A stretch of 64,000 nt of DNA from Symbiodinium sp. CCMP2592 (lineage: Eukaryota > Sar > Dinophyceae > Suessiales > Symbiodiniaceae), in assembly GCA_905221615.1 (NCBI GenBank), contig CAJNDT010003990.1, positions 192,501-256,500 of the forward strand. Reading direction: 5' to 3'. Each line of letters starts with the position of its first letter. The first letter of the stretch is position 1. Shown one piece after another: positions 22,209 to 32,812 of this stretch. The notes beneath the pieces are model-generated. The model searched no databases, had not been told where the DNA came from, and worked only from the letters and a program-made list of their open reading frames with translations. Position numbers and translations under genes: made by a program.

Positions 22209-25081
22209 GAATACTGAGGGGTCTGGTGGGCATCTGGGCGGACGTGAACCCTCAACCTAGGCCCAGGCCTGAGTGACTGAGTCCCAGCAGGAGCTGAAGA
22301 CCAGCAAGACCGGGCGATCTCACTCAGCGTAAATGAATGCAGAGGCCGCATGCTGGGAAGAGCTGTGAAGTTTTGCACTGCAGTTCGCACGCCACGTCTG
22401 CTGGATCTGACCAGCACTCCTGTCAGGGAAGCCAGGGCGTTCTGCCCGGACTGAACTTGCGATCTCAGAGGTACAAAGTCCCAGTAGTCAGTCATTTCAT
22501 ATCTGGGCAGCAATAGAAGGACGCGGTCGCCAGGTCTGTTGCCAAGCAGCTTTTGAAACCAGAGAATTAATTTTCTTCCATGTGTTGAGCACACCCCTAC
22601 TGAGAAGCAGCCGGGGGTTCCGTCAGCCACTACTTTGGCTGTATTGATTAGTGTTACAAGTATTGCTTGCGGTCTCGCTGCGTCAATGCTTCAGAAGTTC
22701 GCATGAATCTCCTCACACACAGAAACCACAGCTGCCACAGCTGTGATCCGCAGCTTCCATGGTCGCGAGATGGCACCTCAACAGTTCCCCTTTTCCCCCC
22801 GCCTGCGAAAGCAGTGGGGTCGGAGGACAGAAAATCAAAGGCAACACCTTGCAAAGTCTGCTATTCGTGATGAAACATCCGATCGATAGGTGGAAATTCA
22901 GCTGTCTCACCGAAACTGTTTCCGACTTGACTCCAAGCAGCCAGCAGCCGGGGCTCGAAGACCTTGCGCTGCCAAGGCTGTGTCACTCCAAGCTCTCAGG
23001 ATGATAAAAATGCAAAGCAGGACTCAAGTGGTAGGTGCTGCCACATTCTAGGCCGGCCAGGACGGTACTGCATCGGCGTCGCGGCTTAATAGCAGCTCAT
23101 CAGATTGTGAGCAGAAGAAGAAGAAGAGCAGAACGTCCGGCAGAGTGATTTCACGAAAGTTAGCGAGGTCGCCACGACTTTCGCTACATTGAGTCAGACA
23201 GTGTCGTGGCGGCACCCATTTCATTGCCCGCCATCCCAAGTCTTCGGCGCTTTTTGCTTTGTTTAGCCTTGCCTGGCAGGTTACTAAGCTGGTGACTGGG
23301 AATGGCTCGGAGTGAGTGGGCGACGAGCCCCAAGAGTGTACATACGTATGCTGAGAGACAGCAGCTTTGTGTTGCCCTAAACTCCGAAACCCTACCTCGA
23401 ATCCTCAAAGCAAACCCTGACCCCAAGATCCGAACTTTTGCTGCTCGAGCCGCTGTCCGGCAGACATGGACCCCTTTCGGCTGCCTTACATTCGGACAAG
23501 AGGCTGTGCGTAGCTTGGGATAAATGCAGGTTCAAAACTGTCTACCTGCCCATCTATGTGGCTAAATCGATGTTTGAGGCAACAACGGTGGTGGTGACTG
23601 GTAGTGAGAATGGTAAGGCGATAAACAGCAATAACAAGTTCAACAGCCACAGGACCAACAACCAACGTAACATTGTTAATATTGTGCGTACTGACTGCGA
23701 AATGATATGAGTGCTGCCAGTCATAAATATGCTCGTCTAACCGCAATCTGTGGGTCCACTACATAGCATCATGCCAAGTAGACTCTGCGTGCTGCATAAG
23801 ACTACATGTGATATCTGGCATCACTCTGCGTCTGTCTGAAGCCACTTGTCCTGTGTCCTAGCGCGGTCCCAATGCGTGTCGGACCGATTCAATTGTGTGG
23901 GCTGCAGGGCTTCGAAAGGCAGCGTTTCGGAGCCAGGATTGGGGCATGTCGAGGTTAGGAGTTTTCAGACGCTAGGCCAAACACCCAGCCCGAAGCCCCA
24001 AGCAAAAATGAGAGTAGGGTTTTGGGGAACCACACAAATAGCATAGCTAATTATCTTGGGGTATATTATACTATAACACCATAGTAAGGAACCCCCAAAA
24101 TAGTCTATATAGGTAGTTATCAATTAAGGCAGCATCGGAGGTTTCCGGTGAAAGGAGCCCTGAGAGACGAGTGCCCTTCCCAACGCGAGGGGATGTGCCA
24201 AAGGGAGGACCGGGGGCCGGTTCGGGGCTCCGGGAAGCATCGGGCCGTACCAAGACCCTCCACTCTGATGTAGGAGCCCGAATAAATAGAACTGCAGTTA
24301 TAAGAAGGAGCCTGGTAACACTCACACATTCAGGCCCCTATATTACGCCCCTCGAAGCGCCTGAACCCGAAAACTCAAAACACGCAAGCCTAAAATCTCA
24401 TCCCTCCACGCCCCGTTTGTGAAAACGCTCCCGGAGCCCCTCTCACATGTGTTTCAGCGTTTGATTCTGTGCAATCGCGCGAGGGGTCTGCGATGTCCAC
24501 CTGTGGCATTCGAAGTTGCTGCGCTATGCCTCCAAAGCATAAGCAGGTTATGGCCATTCCTATCATGACTATCGCTCGTAGTGTTACAGTGTGACCAGTG
24601 TTGCTTGTCTGGTGCATCTACTTGCTCAGTCGGATGTGTTTGCCTTGATTTTGTGTTTGTTTTTCACTTGTGTTCACGCTATTTCGAGATTGCGGCAAGC
24701 ATGATTCTGCAGGTGATCGATCCATGGTGATCTTTGTGATGTTCCACCCTTGACTCCTTTCCGATACATCGTGAGTATCTTCGGTCTTGTCACTTGCATC
24801 CTCATCCTGCTTCTCGTGCTATATCAGCGTTTGCCTTTGAGTTTGTGGTATGTGTATCTGGCGGTGTCCTGGTATGAAGCCAGCTTAACGTGGCGCAGTT
24901 CGCATTAGCTGCCGAAGCTATCGGCCTCGCAAAGCCATCATTTGCTGTGGCTGCTTGTTATACTCGCACATGGATACAGATGTCCGCCGCGAAAAGGAAA
25001 CTTGCACGTGTAGGCCTTGAAGGTCTTGCGCCAGTTGATCATCGCCAAACATCGAGTGCAGAAAAAGACAGCAACAGCTTC
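22209..25081. other. No gene recognised apart from a MITE copy
   Basis: A minus-strand frame at about 22250-22630 is open and not repeat-derived (includes FQKLLGNRPGDRVLLLLPRY), but it has no splice support or family, and its end lies in a MITE. The rest has short CCCTAAA-like fragments and nothing supported. Confidence 0.35.
24014..24130 (-). mobile_element. MITE-A copy 5, reversed
   Basis: The reverse complement of the MITE-A core is clear (TAAGGAACCCCCAAAATAGT, then TATAGGTAGTTATCAATTAAGGC). The other end is degenerate. Confidence 0.8.
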
Positions 25082-25126
25082 GCCAGAGAGACAGAGAGAC
25101 AGATAGAGAGAGAGAGAGAGAGAGGG
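25082..25126. repeat. GA dinucleotide tract
   Basis: Run of AGAG with CAGA interruptions. The RE-rich or SL-rich translations are artefacts. Confidence 0.9.
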
Positions 25127-25152
25127 CAAAATCCAAACGCCGTTGTGTGCAG

Positions 25153-25260
25153 GTGCGCGATTTCGCTTTGGCAGAGCAGCTTCTTCGAAGAGCCCCTTTG
25201 GGAGGGGCGCAAGAGTATGATCTTCGGCTCTTGCTCGGAGCTGAGGCGTATCATCTCGTT
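25153..25260 (+). CDS. Coding-like exon, Leu/Ala-rich helical
   Basis: After an acceptor (gtgtgcag|gtgcgc) the frame is open for about 40 codons to a TAG: VRDFALAEQLLRRAPLGG and then a Leu/Ala-rich stretch ending AYHLVAWFG. Donor candidates are GT sites at the end. The alternating helical pattern resembles repeats of helix-rich solenoids, but no family can be named. Confidence 0.45.
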
Positions 25261-27113
25261 GCATGGTTCGGGGTTTAGAAAGGGTTTACGGGAGGCGTCT
25301 CGGGTTTCTGTAGCCAGCAACTTCGCTGGTGAGAAGTGCGACTGTCCTCCGAAGGCAGACAGCCGATGGCCTTGTGCTTGTGGCTCTTGTGATGGTTTGG
25401 TGCCGAGGTTGGCCTTTCCTGGAGCCAGAGATCCGGAGCTCTGGAAGTTTGCAGGCGTTGAGGGCGGCACACACACCTTGTCTCACCATAGCTTCGAAAT
25501 GCCACTCGAAACCCAACGCATTCCTCACTGAACTCCTCTAAGCATCCAGCCTGAGACGCAGGCACACTGCCTACTGCCGCACTACAGCTTATGCGACCGC
25601 TCTGGAATTGTCGCATCAAGGAGGCCTGCGCATTCTACGAAGAGCACCGGCGGAAGCCCTGCCATCAGCACACACAGCTTGGTAATTATCATGTCATACA
25701 TACACGCAGGACGACGACTGCGAACCCCTTCTTTGGCTGACAGGTTCTGGAGGTCGGCTTTGGTCCAGGCTGCCTCTACTGCAGTCAATGGCCCCAGTGT
25801 GACCCGAAAGACATGATAAGGACGACAACGGCGATGATGCTAAGCAGCTCATGCTGACCACACCACGATACTTTGCAACGGTTTCTGCGAGAAGTTCGTA
25901 GGAAAGCCACAGAGGCGGCTTAAGGCTTCAAGTTCCAGTGCAAGCAAAGCGTAAGCAGGCGCTATTCCCGAATCCTTCCGAATGAGTGTTGTTCAACTCA
26001 AGACCTGAAGCTTTCACGTTTGGGGACCAATGCCTGGCTCGCCCAGGTGGAGACGACGGCACGGTCCGGGTGTTGTCGCTTGCGACTGCGCAGCTTACCT
26101 GGGCTGCATGAACCTGAGCTCGTGTAGAACCGAGAACAAGTCGAAGTTACGTCGCTGGTGGGGCCAACATCTCGAAAGAGCGGTGGTTGTCGGGCTCGGG
26201 TTTCCGGATATTTTGGGTTTAGGGTTTTGAAGAGATATCGCAACTTTACAACAGGTACACAGCAAGAGTGGGGACTTCATGCAACGTTACAGGCTGGTAT
26301 GCTCTGGCTCAGTTACGCGCCCCAGGGAGTAGTCAATAAACGGGGAATGGCAGCAACCCTACAACTGTGGGGATCAGGGGAATGTGTGGCACAGCTCTCG
26401 AACATCAGACGGAGATGTTTGATCTAGTTGGGGCTGCCAGGCATCGGGATTCTTGCATCTTGCTGAACCTCAGAGACTGCACTCGTTGCCATCGTGTTCG
26501 ATTCCTCATTTCATCTTGTGATTCCTGACAAATTCAGGTCGCCTTGGAGCCGGGTACGCTCCTTATGTGCATGCCGTGCCAGCGGCGTTGGGTTTAGGCT
26601 ACTGGCCTTTCCTCTTTCCACTTCCCAGCTGCCAGAACAAGCGGGTGTCTCTGGTGTGATGTCGTGAGTTCAGCGATAAACGGTGTTTTGGAGATGAAGG
26701 TTTTACGGTCAACTACCCTTGCCAAGGCAATGGCACCGCGGTTCTGGGAATGCCTCTGCCTCACCGTTCAGCGGTCACACTTTTGCTAGCCAGCGCTACT
26801 CTCAAGCCAGCACATGCAGTACCGCTACATGCGTTGACGATTCAAATGACTGCTCATGATGGCTATTGTAGCGGTTAAGGAAGCTCGAGTCAGACTTGAC
26901 TTGAGGGCATCAGGTTTAGGGTCTAGAGATTGGGGATCAAGTATCTTTGTCTGCAGAGTCGATGTAAGCACTCAAGCGATGGAGCGAACAATGTAGGAGC
27001 CAGTGAGAAGCATCAGCAGTAGTAGTAGTACTACTACTACTATTACTATCATCAGCAGTATTTTGCTACTACTACTACTGCTGCTACTACGACTGCAACA
27101 ACTACTATTCACC

Positions 27114-27157
<44 letters not shown>

Positions 27158-27690
27158 CAGTAGTAGTAGTAGTAGTAGTAGTGCTATTATTATTGGTACT
27201 CTACTACTGCGACAACAACAACTACTACTGCCCCATTTGCGCATGTCCTCAGCGTGAAACGGAGCGGAAAAGTCTCAACAAGACTCTTGTCTGGCGGCGG
27301 CGACAACTTAAATCACAGCAACATTAAAACTAATGCACCTAGCATTTGTGCTGTTTGCTGTTCCAGCTACTACGAGTACTCGTGCTGCTGCTGCTGTTGC
27401 CGTACTTCGTACTCCTACGACGGCGACTACCTCCACAACTACGACGACGACTGCTGCTCCTCCAACTGTTGACTAGTATAAATTCGGCTCAGCATTGGTG
27501 CAAAAAAAATTTCCTATGGAAATAGTGAGGTTGGCAATGGTCGGCCCTGATGCTAATGTTGACAGCCCTGATCCCGGGTGGCAGAAGCAGGGGCAATAGC
27601 AGCAACATAGTCACACTACAAGGAATTAGAAGTAGTTACTTCAACTGCTCCTACGGGGTTGTAACACAACTGGAGGATCACGAAGGAAGG
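25261..27690. other. No gene recognised; GTA/CTA triplet repeats
   Basis: GTA and CTA triplet tracts occupy about 27000-27240 and related GCT/TAC triplets 27360-27470. The hydrophobic and Ser-rich frames here are repeat artefacts. The remaining sequence shows no supported exon. Confidence 0.5.
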
Positions 27691-27895
27691 AGAAGCAAGC
27701 CTCAGACAAGGCCGCGGCCTGATTTCATGAGACAGAACGACCTGGAGATGGTCGTCTTGAATGGCGGAGTGGCCGGGGTGCTCGGATCCTCTGCGATCTT
27801 TGCAGATCTTTCGCAGCCAAGGCCCCAAGATGGTCAAGTAAGCTGCAGCCGTGGCTCTCAAGTCCCCAATGAATCAGGGGTAGGGAAAGAGGGGT
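27690..27895 (+). CDS. Weak coding-like segment before the ML-domain gene
   Basis: The frame includes DFMRQNDLEMVVLNGGVAGV and SSAIFADLS, free of repeats, and ends at a TGA 19 bp before the next start. It may be a terminal exon of another gene. Splice support is poor. Confidence 0.25.
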
Positions 27896-27913
27896 GAGGA
27901 GATAGAGAATCCG

Positions 27914-28488
27914 ATGACTCGAGCTTGCTTCCTGGTTTTCTGGCTCTCTGCCTTTGCAACTCAAGCCGCAAAGCTGAGCTGGCAAGACTGTGGGCTGCTT
28001 GCAGACGAGAGGGGTATTGAGCTGATAGACTACAAGCACGAGCCAGATCCGATCGTGCTCGGCCAGCCCTACACTATCACCCGGCGCTTCCGCTCGCTTC
28101 TTGACCGGCCGATCCGGAATCTCACGGAGAAATTCCAGTCCTACAACCAGACCGCGTCAGCAACATGGTCTCCAAGCTTTGCTGGCGGCCCGTTCTCACG
28201 CTGCGGCACGGCACAGTACCAGACAGAGTGCCCGTTGCAGCCGAAAGCGGAGTTTGCTTTCCACGAGCATCATCCTGCCACCCATGTGCAGGCAGCCGGG
28301 ACGCACAGAGCCGTCGAGCATTACTTTGCAGATGACACCTTTGCGGGCTGCGCAGTGGTGGTCTACATGTACACGATGCCGACGGCAACTACAATAATGC
28401 TGTAGTCGGCGGCTCTTTTGGATGGAGTGGCATGACCACAGTTTCGGTGCTGGACCCATCTCGTCAACAGATCATTGGAGAAAGTTGA
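27914..28488 (+). CDS. ML-domain (MD-2/NPC2-like) secreted lipid-binding protein, frame break near the 3' end
   Basis: The start at 27914 gives a signal peptide (MTRACFLVFWLSAFATQAA), then LSWQDCG, a proline-containing strand (DPIVLGQPYTI), CGTAQYQTECPL and a late GCAVVVYMY. The Cys placement and strand order match the ML lipid-recognition fold, about 150 residues, as in NPC2 and MD-2. Members bind lipids or sterols outside the cell or in lysosomes (family knowledge). In the first frame translation ends at 28405. The next frame continues for 37 codons of good coding sequence (DADGNYNNAVVGG and onward) to a TGA at 28488. One base appears to be missing near 28376 (tacac|gatgcc). This could be a real mutation, a sequence error, or an unusually short intron. 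The gene is otherwise intronless. Confidence 0.72.
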
Positions 28489-30020
28489 AAGGAACCTTTT
28501 GCTTTGTGTTCAAGTCTTTCAGATTCTTAGTTATCCCGTTCACGTCTGCATCCTGAGCCTCGTTCGGATCTTTAGGTTGGGGAAGTTGTTGTTTTCGGAC
28601 AGCCATGGCTGCTTTAGATTGCAGACTGCAGGCCATTTGACTGTGCCGAAATGCGCAAAGTACTCTCTTTACGTGCACTGATGCTAGGGTCTTGGGTTCG
28701 AAGGTACACAGAGTCACAGAGGGTCTGAGTCTTGTCCCCACACCGAGGCACCTCAGACCTTTCCCGACAAGCCGAAATCTGAACCCCAAGCGCACAGCGG
28801 TTTCAGGATTGAGAAAGTCTTGAGTTGAGGGATCTAGGAAGGTTCACGAAAGCAAGACCGTCTGTCGCCCAGGCGCAGCTATGGGAGTTGGGACAGAAAG
28901 CAAGCGAGGCTTGACTGCTCTGCTTCGGGATCCCAGCACTCCAAAATCGGGGTCGGCCCGAATAAAGTTGTAATAGTATCGCCTTAGAGTCTTCGTGTGC
29001 TTACACTTTACCATACACCAAAATCCCACTCTAACGATTAACGATCATTATTGCAGCCCTAAATCCGAAACCCTACACCGAACTTCCGTAGCCCTAGTCG
29101 CGAGAGATCCGATTGTTTCAGCAGAGTGTTCTTGTCTCTGTGCCTAGGGACTCGCTGCTACAATTCTCCTCAACATAAACGCCCTCGACCTCAGGTTCTC
29201 CAAATTTCCTGATCCGCAGCCCTAAGCCAGAGCCGATGTACCGAGAGTGACATACCTCAGCTGTGACATCTGTGCCAACCGAAAACCCAGCCCCTAAGCA
29301 GTTACAAGAGTGAGAAAGTCAATGCTGAACCTAGCAACTCATTGCCCCTATGCTAAACCCTTAGCCCAAATGCCCTCAGTCCTATAACATTTGCCGCAAT
29401 GTAATGTGCATTCCCAACTGCTCTATACTTGTACACAGCAGGAGAATTCGCCGCCGCCACCGCAGATTGAATGTCGACTGTGCTCCAGCTGCAGCTGAGA
29501 AATTGTACAGAAGATTATGGCTTTCCTTTGGGGGTGTAGAGTGTAGAATATTGTAGAATTTCTCGACACAAGCGATCTAGCCCTGGTGTTGTGGAGGATA
29601 GGGCTCTATGTCATGCGGCGCCATACTCTTATGCGTAGCAAGATGCTATACAGTACTACGCGTGAAAAAGCATCACGGCTACTACAAGTTCAAGATTTTT
29701 CGGCTAACGCTCTGACTGACCAAGGCTCGATAGCGACTTCGTCTCTGCGACAATGCCGGGCAGGCTAGGATTCGCCTGATGATGCCTGTGTTTGTTTTTC
29801 GCCTGTGGTGGCTTCGGTGTATGATGCTTTGAGGAGTAGTTAGGCCATCGTTAATCCGCACACATTCAGCCTTGAGCTGCGAAATCCGAGACCTTCAACC
29901 AGTTTTTGGGCCGCAGCAGCAGCACCGGTTGATCTAGATCGCCACTTCGGGTTCTAACTAGCACATTTTCCGAGGCAGTTCTTGGTGCTGAAGGTGCGAT
30001 GTGTCGCCCATGATTCGCAG
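28489..30020. other. No gene recognised
   Basis: Short CCCTAAA-like fragments (around 29060-29100) and ordinary sequence. No exon with convincing frame and splice context. Confidence 0.4.
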
Positions 30021-30138
30021 CAAACTCATTTATGGAGTGCCGCCAGAAACCCGCGGCCGTTGGGCAGCATGGCTCTGTCAGGATCGTCGGGAAGGATGCA
30101 GCTACATGCGACTTGCCGGCCAACATCGAGTTCTTCAG
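30021..30138 (+). CDS. Coding-like exon, possible IPT/TIG segment
   Basis: Acceptor (tcgcag) and GC donor (ttcag|gcacag). The frame includes MECRQKPAAVGQHGSVRIVG and then DAATCDLPANIEFF. The Cys-x-x-Pro element resembles the C-terminal strand of IPT/TIG domains. It may be an upstream exon of the gene at 34.8-51.2 kb, but no phase chain links them. Confidence 0.4.
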
Positions 30139-30547
30139 GCACAGTCTTGGAGCAGTCATAGCTGCTGGTGGTTCTTAGGTTCCAGATTGTTGCTTGCATG
30201 TTAGTTAATTCGCCCTAGATCTATCGATGAAGCCGTAACTGCTGCAACGTGCGTCTCTGTGTTTCAGAGCCATTAACTCCTCCAAGACAAGCCCTATACC
30301 CGAAACCCCCACCTTGTTGCCAGGCTTGGGCAGGCCCTGCCTGTGAACCAGCATCCTGTTTCAGCCTTAGGCTGAAATTCAGTGCAAGATGGATCAGTTT
30401 TCGAGGCTCAGAGTATTGTAAAGTAGGGTTTGTCTGTAGTCGTGAGTGTGGGAATTGCTGCGCTGACCTTGATGCAATCCACTAGCTAGCACGAGCTCCC
30501 TCAGTTGCTTTGCATCTAAGTTCCTGCTCCCGGCAAGCCCACAGCAG

Positions 30548-30696
30548 ATTGAAGTGCGTGTGAACCTCAGCATTCTGGACCGTGACTGGGCTGCCTCCGA
30601 CGCTTTTCGACTGCTATCGCAGACATGTCTTCGAAAGTCTAGCCAGTGTGTAGATTCCGCGCGCCTGCCGGTCCGGGAGGTATCGAGTCGTTGACT
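30548..30696 (+). CDS. Coding-like exon of unknown gene
   Basis: Acceptor cacagcag, then about 49 open codons to a TGA at 30696, starting IEVRVNLSILDRDWAAS. Alternating hydrophobic residues suggest beta strands. It could be part of the IPT/TIG gene; the donor is not determined. Confidence 0.4.
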
Positions 30697-30819
30697 GAAG
30701 GCATGGCATGGCAAGTTTTACAAGGATAGCTTTTGCAAGACTAGAAGAAATGCTGCCCATATTATTCCTGCTGGGGCAATGACGATGGCTGCTGTGGCGA
30801 CTACTGCTCCTGCTGTTTA

Positions 30820-31095
30820 TGCTGCTCCGGCTCCCCCTCCTCCGCCTCCTCCTCCTCCTCGTCCTCCTCCTCCTCTTGTCACCACCACCACCGCTACCAC
30901 CATCGCCACCGCCACCACCACCGCCACCACCGCCACCGCCACCGCTTCCAACCACCACTGCCACCGCCGCCACCACCGCCACCACCACTGCCGCCAGAAT
31001 TACTCACTGACCTGCTTACTTACTGCTCACTCGCTTACTCACTTACTTACTTTACTTTAATCATTTTGCCTTACTTGCTTACTTACTTACCTGCC
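30820..31095. repeat. CTC/CAC/GCC triplet repeats and CTTA tract
   Basis: Triplet repeats (30820-31005) coding artefactual poly-Pro, poly-Thr or poly-Gly frames, followed by a CTTA/ACTT tetranucleotide tract to 31095. Confidence 0.92.
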
Positions 31096-31950
31096 TGACG
31101 ACGACGGCTGCTACTGCCACTCCCAACGACGACGATTCCTATTCCTCGTTGTTCTCCTCCTACATGCCTTCCTGCTTCTGCTGAGGTGCTGCTTTTGCTG
31201 CATCCGCTGCTGAGCTCAAGCGACAGTATCATGTCTTCTACACCGGTTGAACATTCCTGCTATTCCGCACTCCCGAGCCTGCACAGCACCTAAAGATTCG
31301 GTACCGGAGGTTCAGCGTCGCGGGCAGCAGAGTGGACCCCTGTCAGTGCCAGCAGGCGGAAAGTTGTCGCCTCTTGCAACCGGGTTATGCGTAACTCGCA
31401 CCGCCTGTCTATGCTCGAGCTGCAATCGCCGTTCGTTTCTTCAGACTGTGTGGTAACGTACCCGTGCCTCGCTCCCTGCCAGGATCACCATCCTCCCAAG
31501 TCTGCGAGTGAGCAGCATTCAGCCAGCTGTGGCAGCTGGCTCCTCGGAGATCGGCAGTGCTCATGAGCAATCCTGGCTGTGAAAAGCTGCAGGTCGTCAA
31601 TCTTGTCACAGAAACCTATGCTGGCTTGCATCTGGCTCAGCATGGCCTAGCTGGTACACTGAGCCTGACGAGCATCAAAAGACCGAGGGCAAGGTATGCA
31701 AGAAGAACGTCCGAGATCGATGGGGTTCTTGTGGCGCCTAAGCTGCAGTGGGGATGCTGCACCTGCTCGGAGGGTTTCGGTCAGTCGTCGAGAATCAGCT
31801 CTACCAGTACCTGATAGCTGCCCTTTGCCAAAACCGCAAAGCCGCAAACGACCCGAAGTCAAGGCTGTTCTGGATGGTGCTGTCCAGGCCGGCAAGTCGC
31901 AACCTTTCTGGCGTCACGTCTGCTCCCGGCTTTCCTCAGACTGGCCACAG

Positions 31951-32040
31951 GTGAACATCACGATCGAGCCGGCAGCTGCTGGCATCTTAGTCGTAGCATC
32001 CCTGCCTCCTTTGGGAGAGGCCTCGGGTGGATCTTGGAGC
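31951..32040 (+). CDS. Weak coding-like exon
   Basis: After the acceptor ggccacag the frame reads VNITIEPAAAGILVVASLPP, with a beta-strand-like start. It is contained in a longer open frame (31696-32166) of poor quality at both ends. Possible part of the IPT/TIG gene; low support. Confidence 0.28.
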
Positions 32041-32362
32041 CCACGCCAGGTCGCCATCGCCATGCAGTCCGCTCCATCTGTTTGCAGAGCCGGGGGCCCC
32101 GATGTGGACACGAATGCCAGGCATCAAACGCATATTGCAGTCATTAGAGTAGGATCCCTGATATGATGTAAAGATGTAAATTCCTTAATTCCTTATAGAA
32201 CCCTTATAGATCCCTTGTTTCGGAACCTTGTCAGGTATATTCCTCAATGAAGGGCATCTTGGAGATTTTTGTTGGGAACTCCGAGGTCACATCGATGGGA
32301 CCCTCTGCGAGATCCTACATCATCCCACTGAGCTGGCTCTCCCTGACCATGGCTAGGCGAGG

Positions 32363-32552
32363 ACGTTCTTAGGGTTTCGGGGCTAGGGTTTAGGGCTTAG
32401 AGGGTTTAAGGTTTAGGGCTTAGGGCTTAGAGGGGTTTGAGGTCTAGGGTTTAGGGCTTGGAGGGTTTGAGGTTTAGGGTTTAGGGCTTAGAGGGTTTAG
32501 GTTTAGGGTTTAGGGCTTAGAGGGTTTAGGTTTAGGGTTTAGGGTTTAGTCT
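32363..32552 (+). repeat. TTTAGGG-derived minisatellite
   Basis: Higher-order tandem repeat with a unit of about 30 bp made of TTTAGGG variants (GGGCTTAGAGGGTTTAGGTT plus TAGGGTTTA), repeated about six times with decreasing divergence towards 32550. It is the densest telomere-type array in the window. Confidence 0.9.
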
Positions 32553-32758
32553 AGGCATGTCCTCTCTCTTACCCAGGTCTTCTTGTTGTTTTTTTCGTTT
32601 TGGGGTTTAGGGAGAGCAAGAGCCCCGTTTTTGCAGATGTGGACCTATGAACAGCAGCCACGTCTTCCCCAGCCACAGCCGCAGATTGTGCTCCGTGACT
32701 TTGGTTCACGCTTGACAGCAGTGGCAAGACTCAGTGACCCTTGCTGAGGCATGCACAG

Positions 32759-32812
32759 CCTTCGCATCGAGGTTTCCCCGAATGGAGTGCAGTGGTATCT
32801 TGCACCGTGGGG
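32759..32812 (+). CDS. Coding-like exon, IPT/TIG strand segment
   Basis: Acceptor tgcacag. It encodes LRIEVSPNGVQWYLAP, which fits the strand pattern (xVxVSxNGxxF) that follows the Cys-Pro motif in IPT/TIG repeats. The donor is uncertain (near 32810). Probably belongs to the IPT/TIG gene. Confidence 0.45.

Noticed and set aside
22151-22630. 159-codon minus-strand frame
   Set aside because: Its end lies in a MITE-A copy and there is no recognisable domain or splice support. Kept only as a remark because part of it is not repeat-like.
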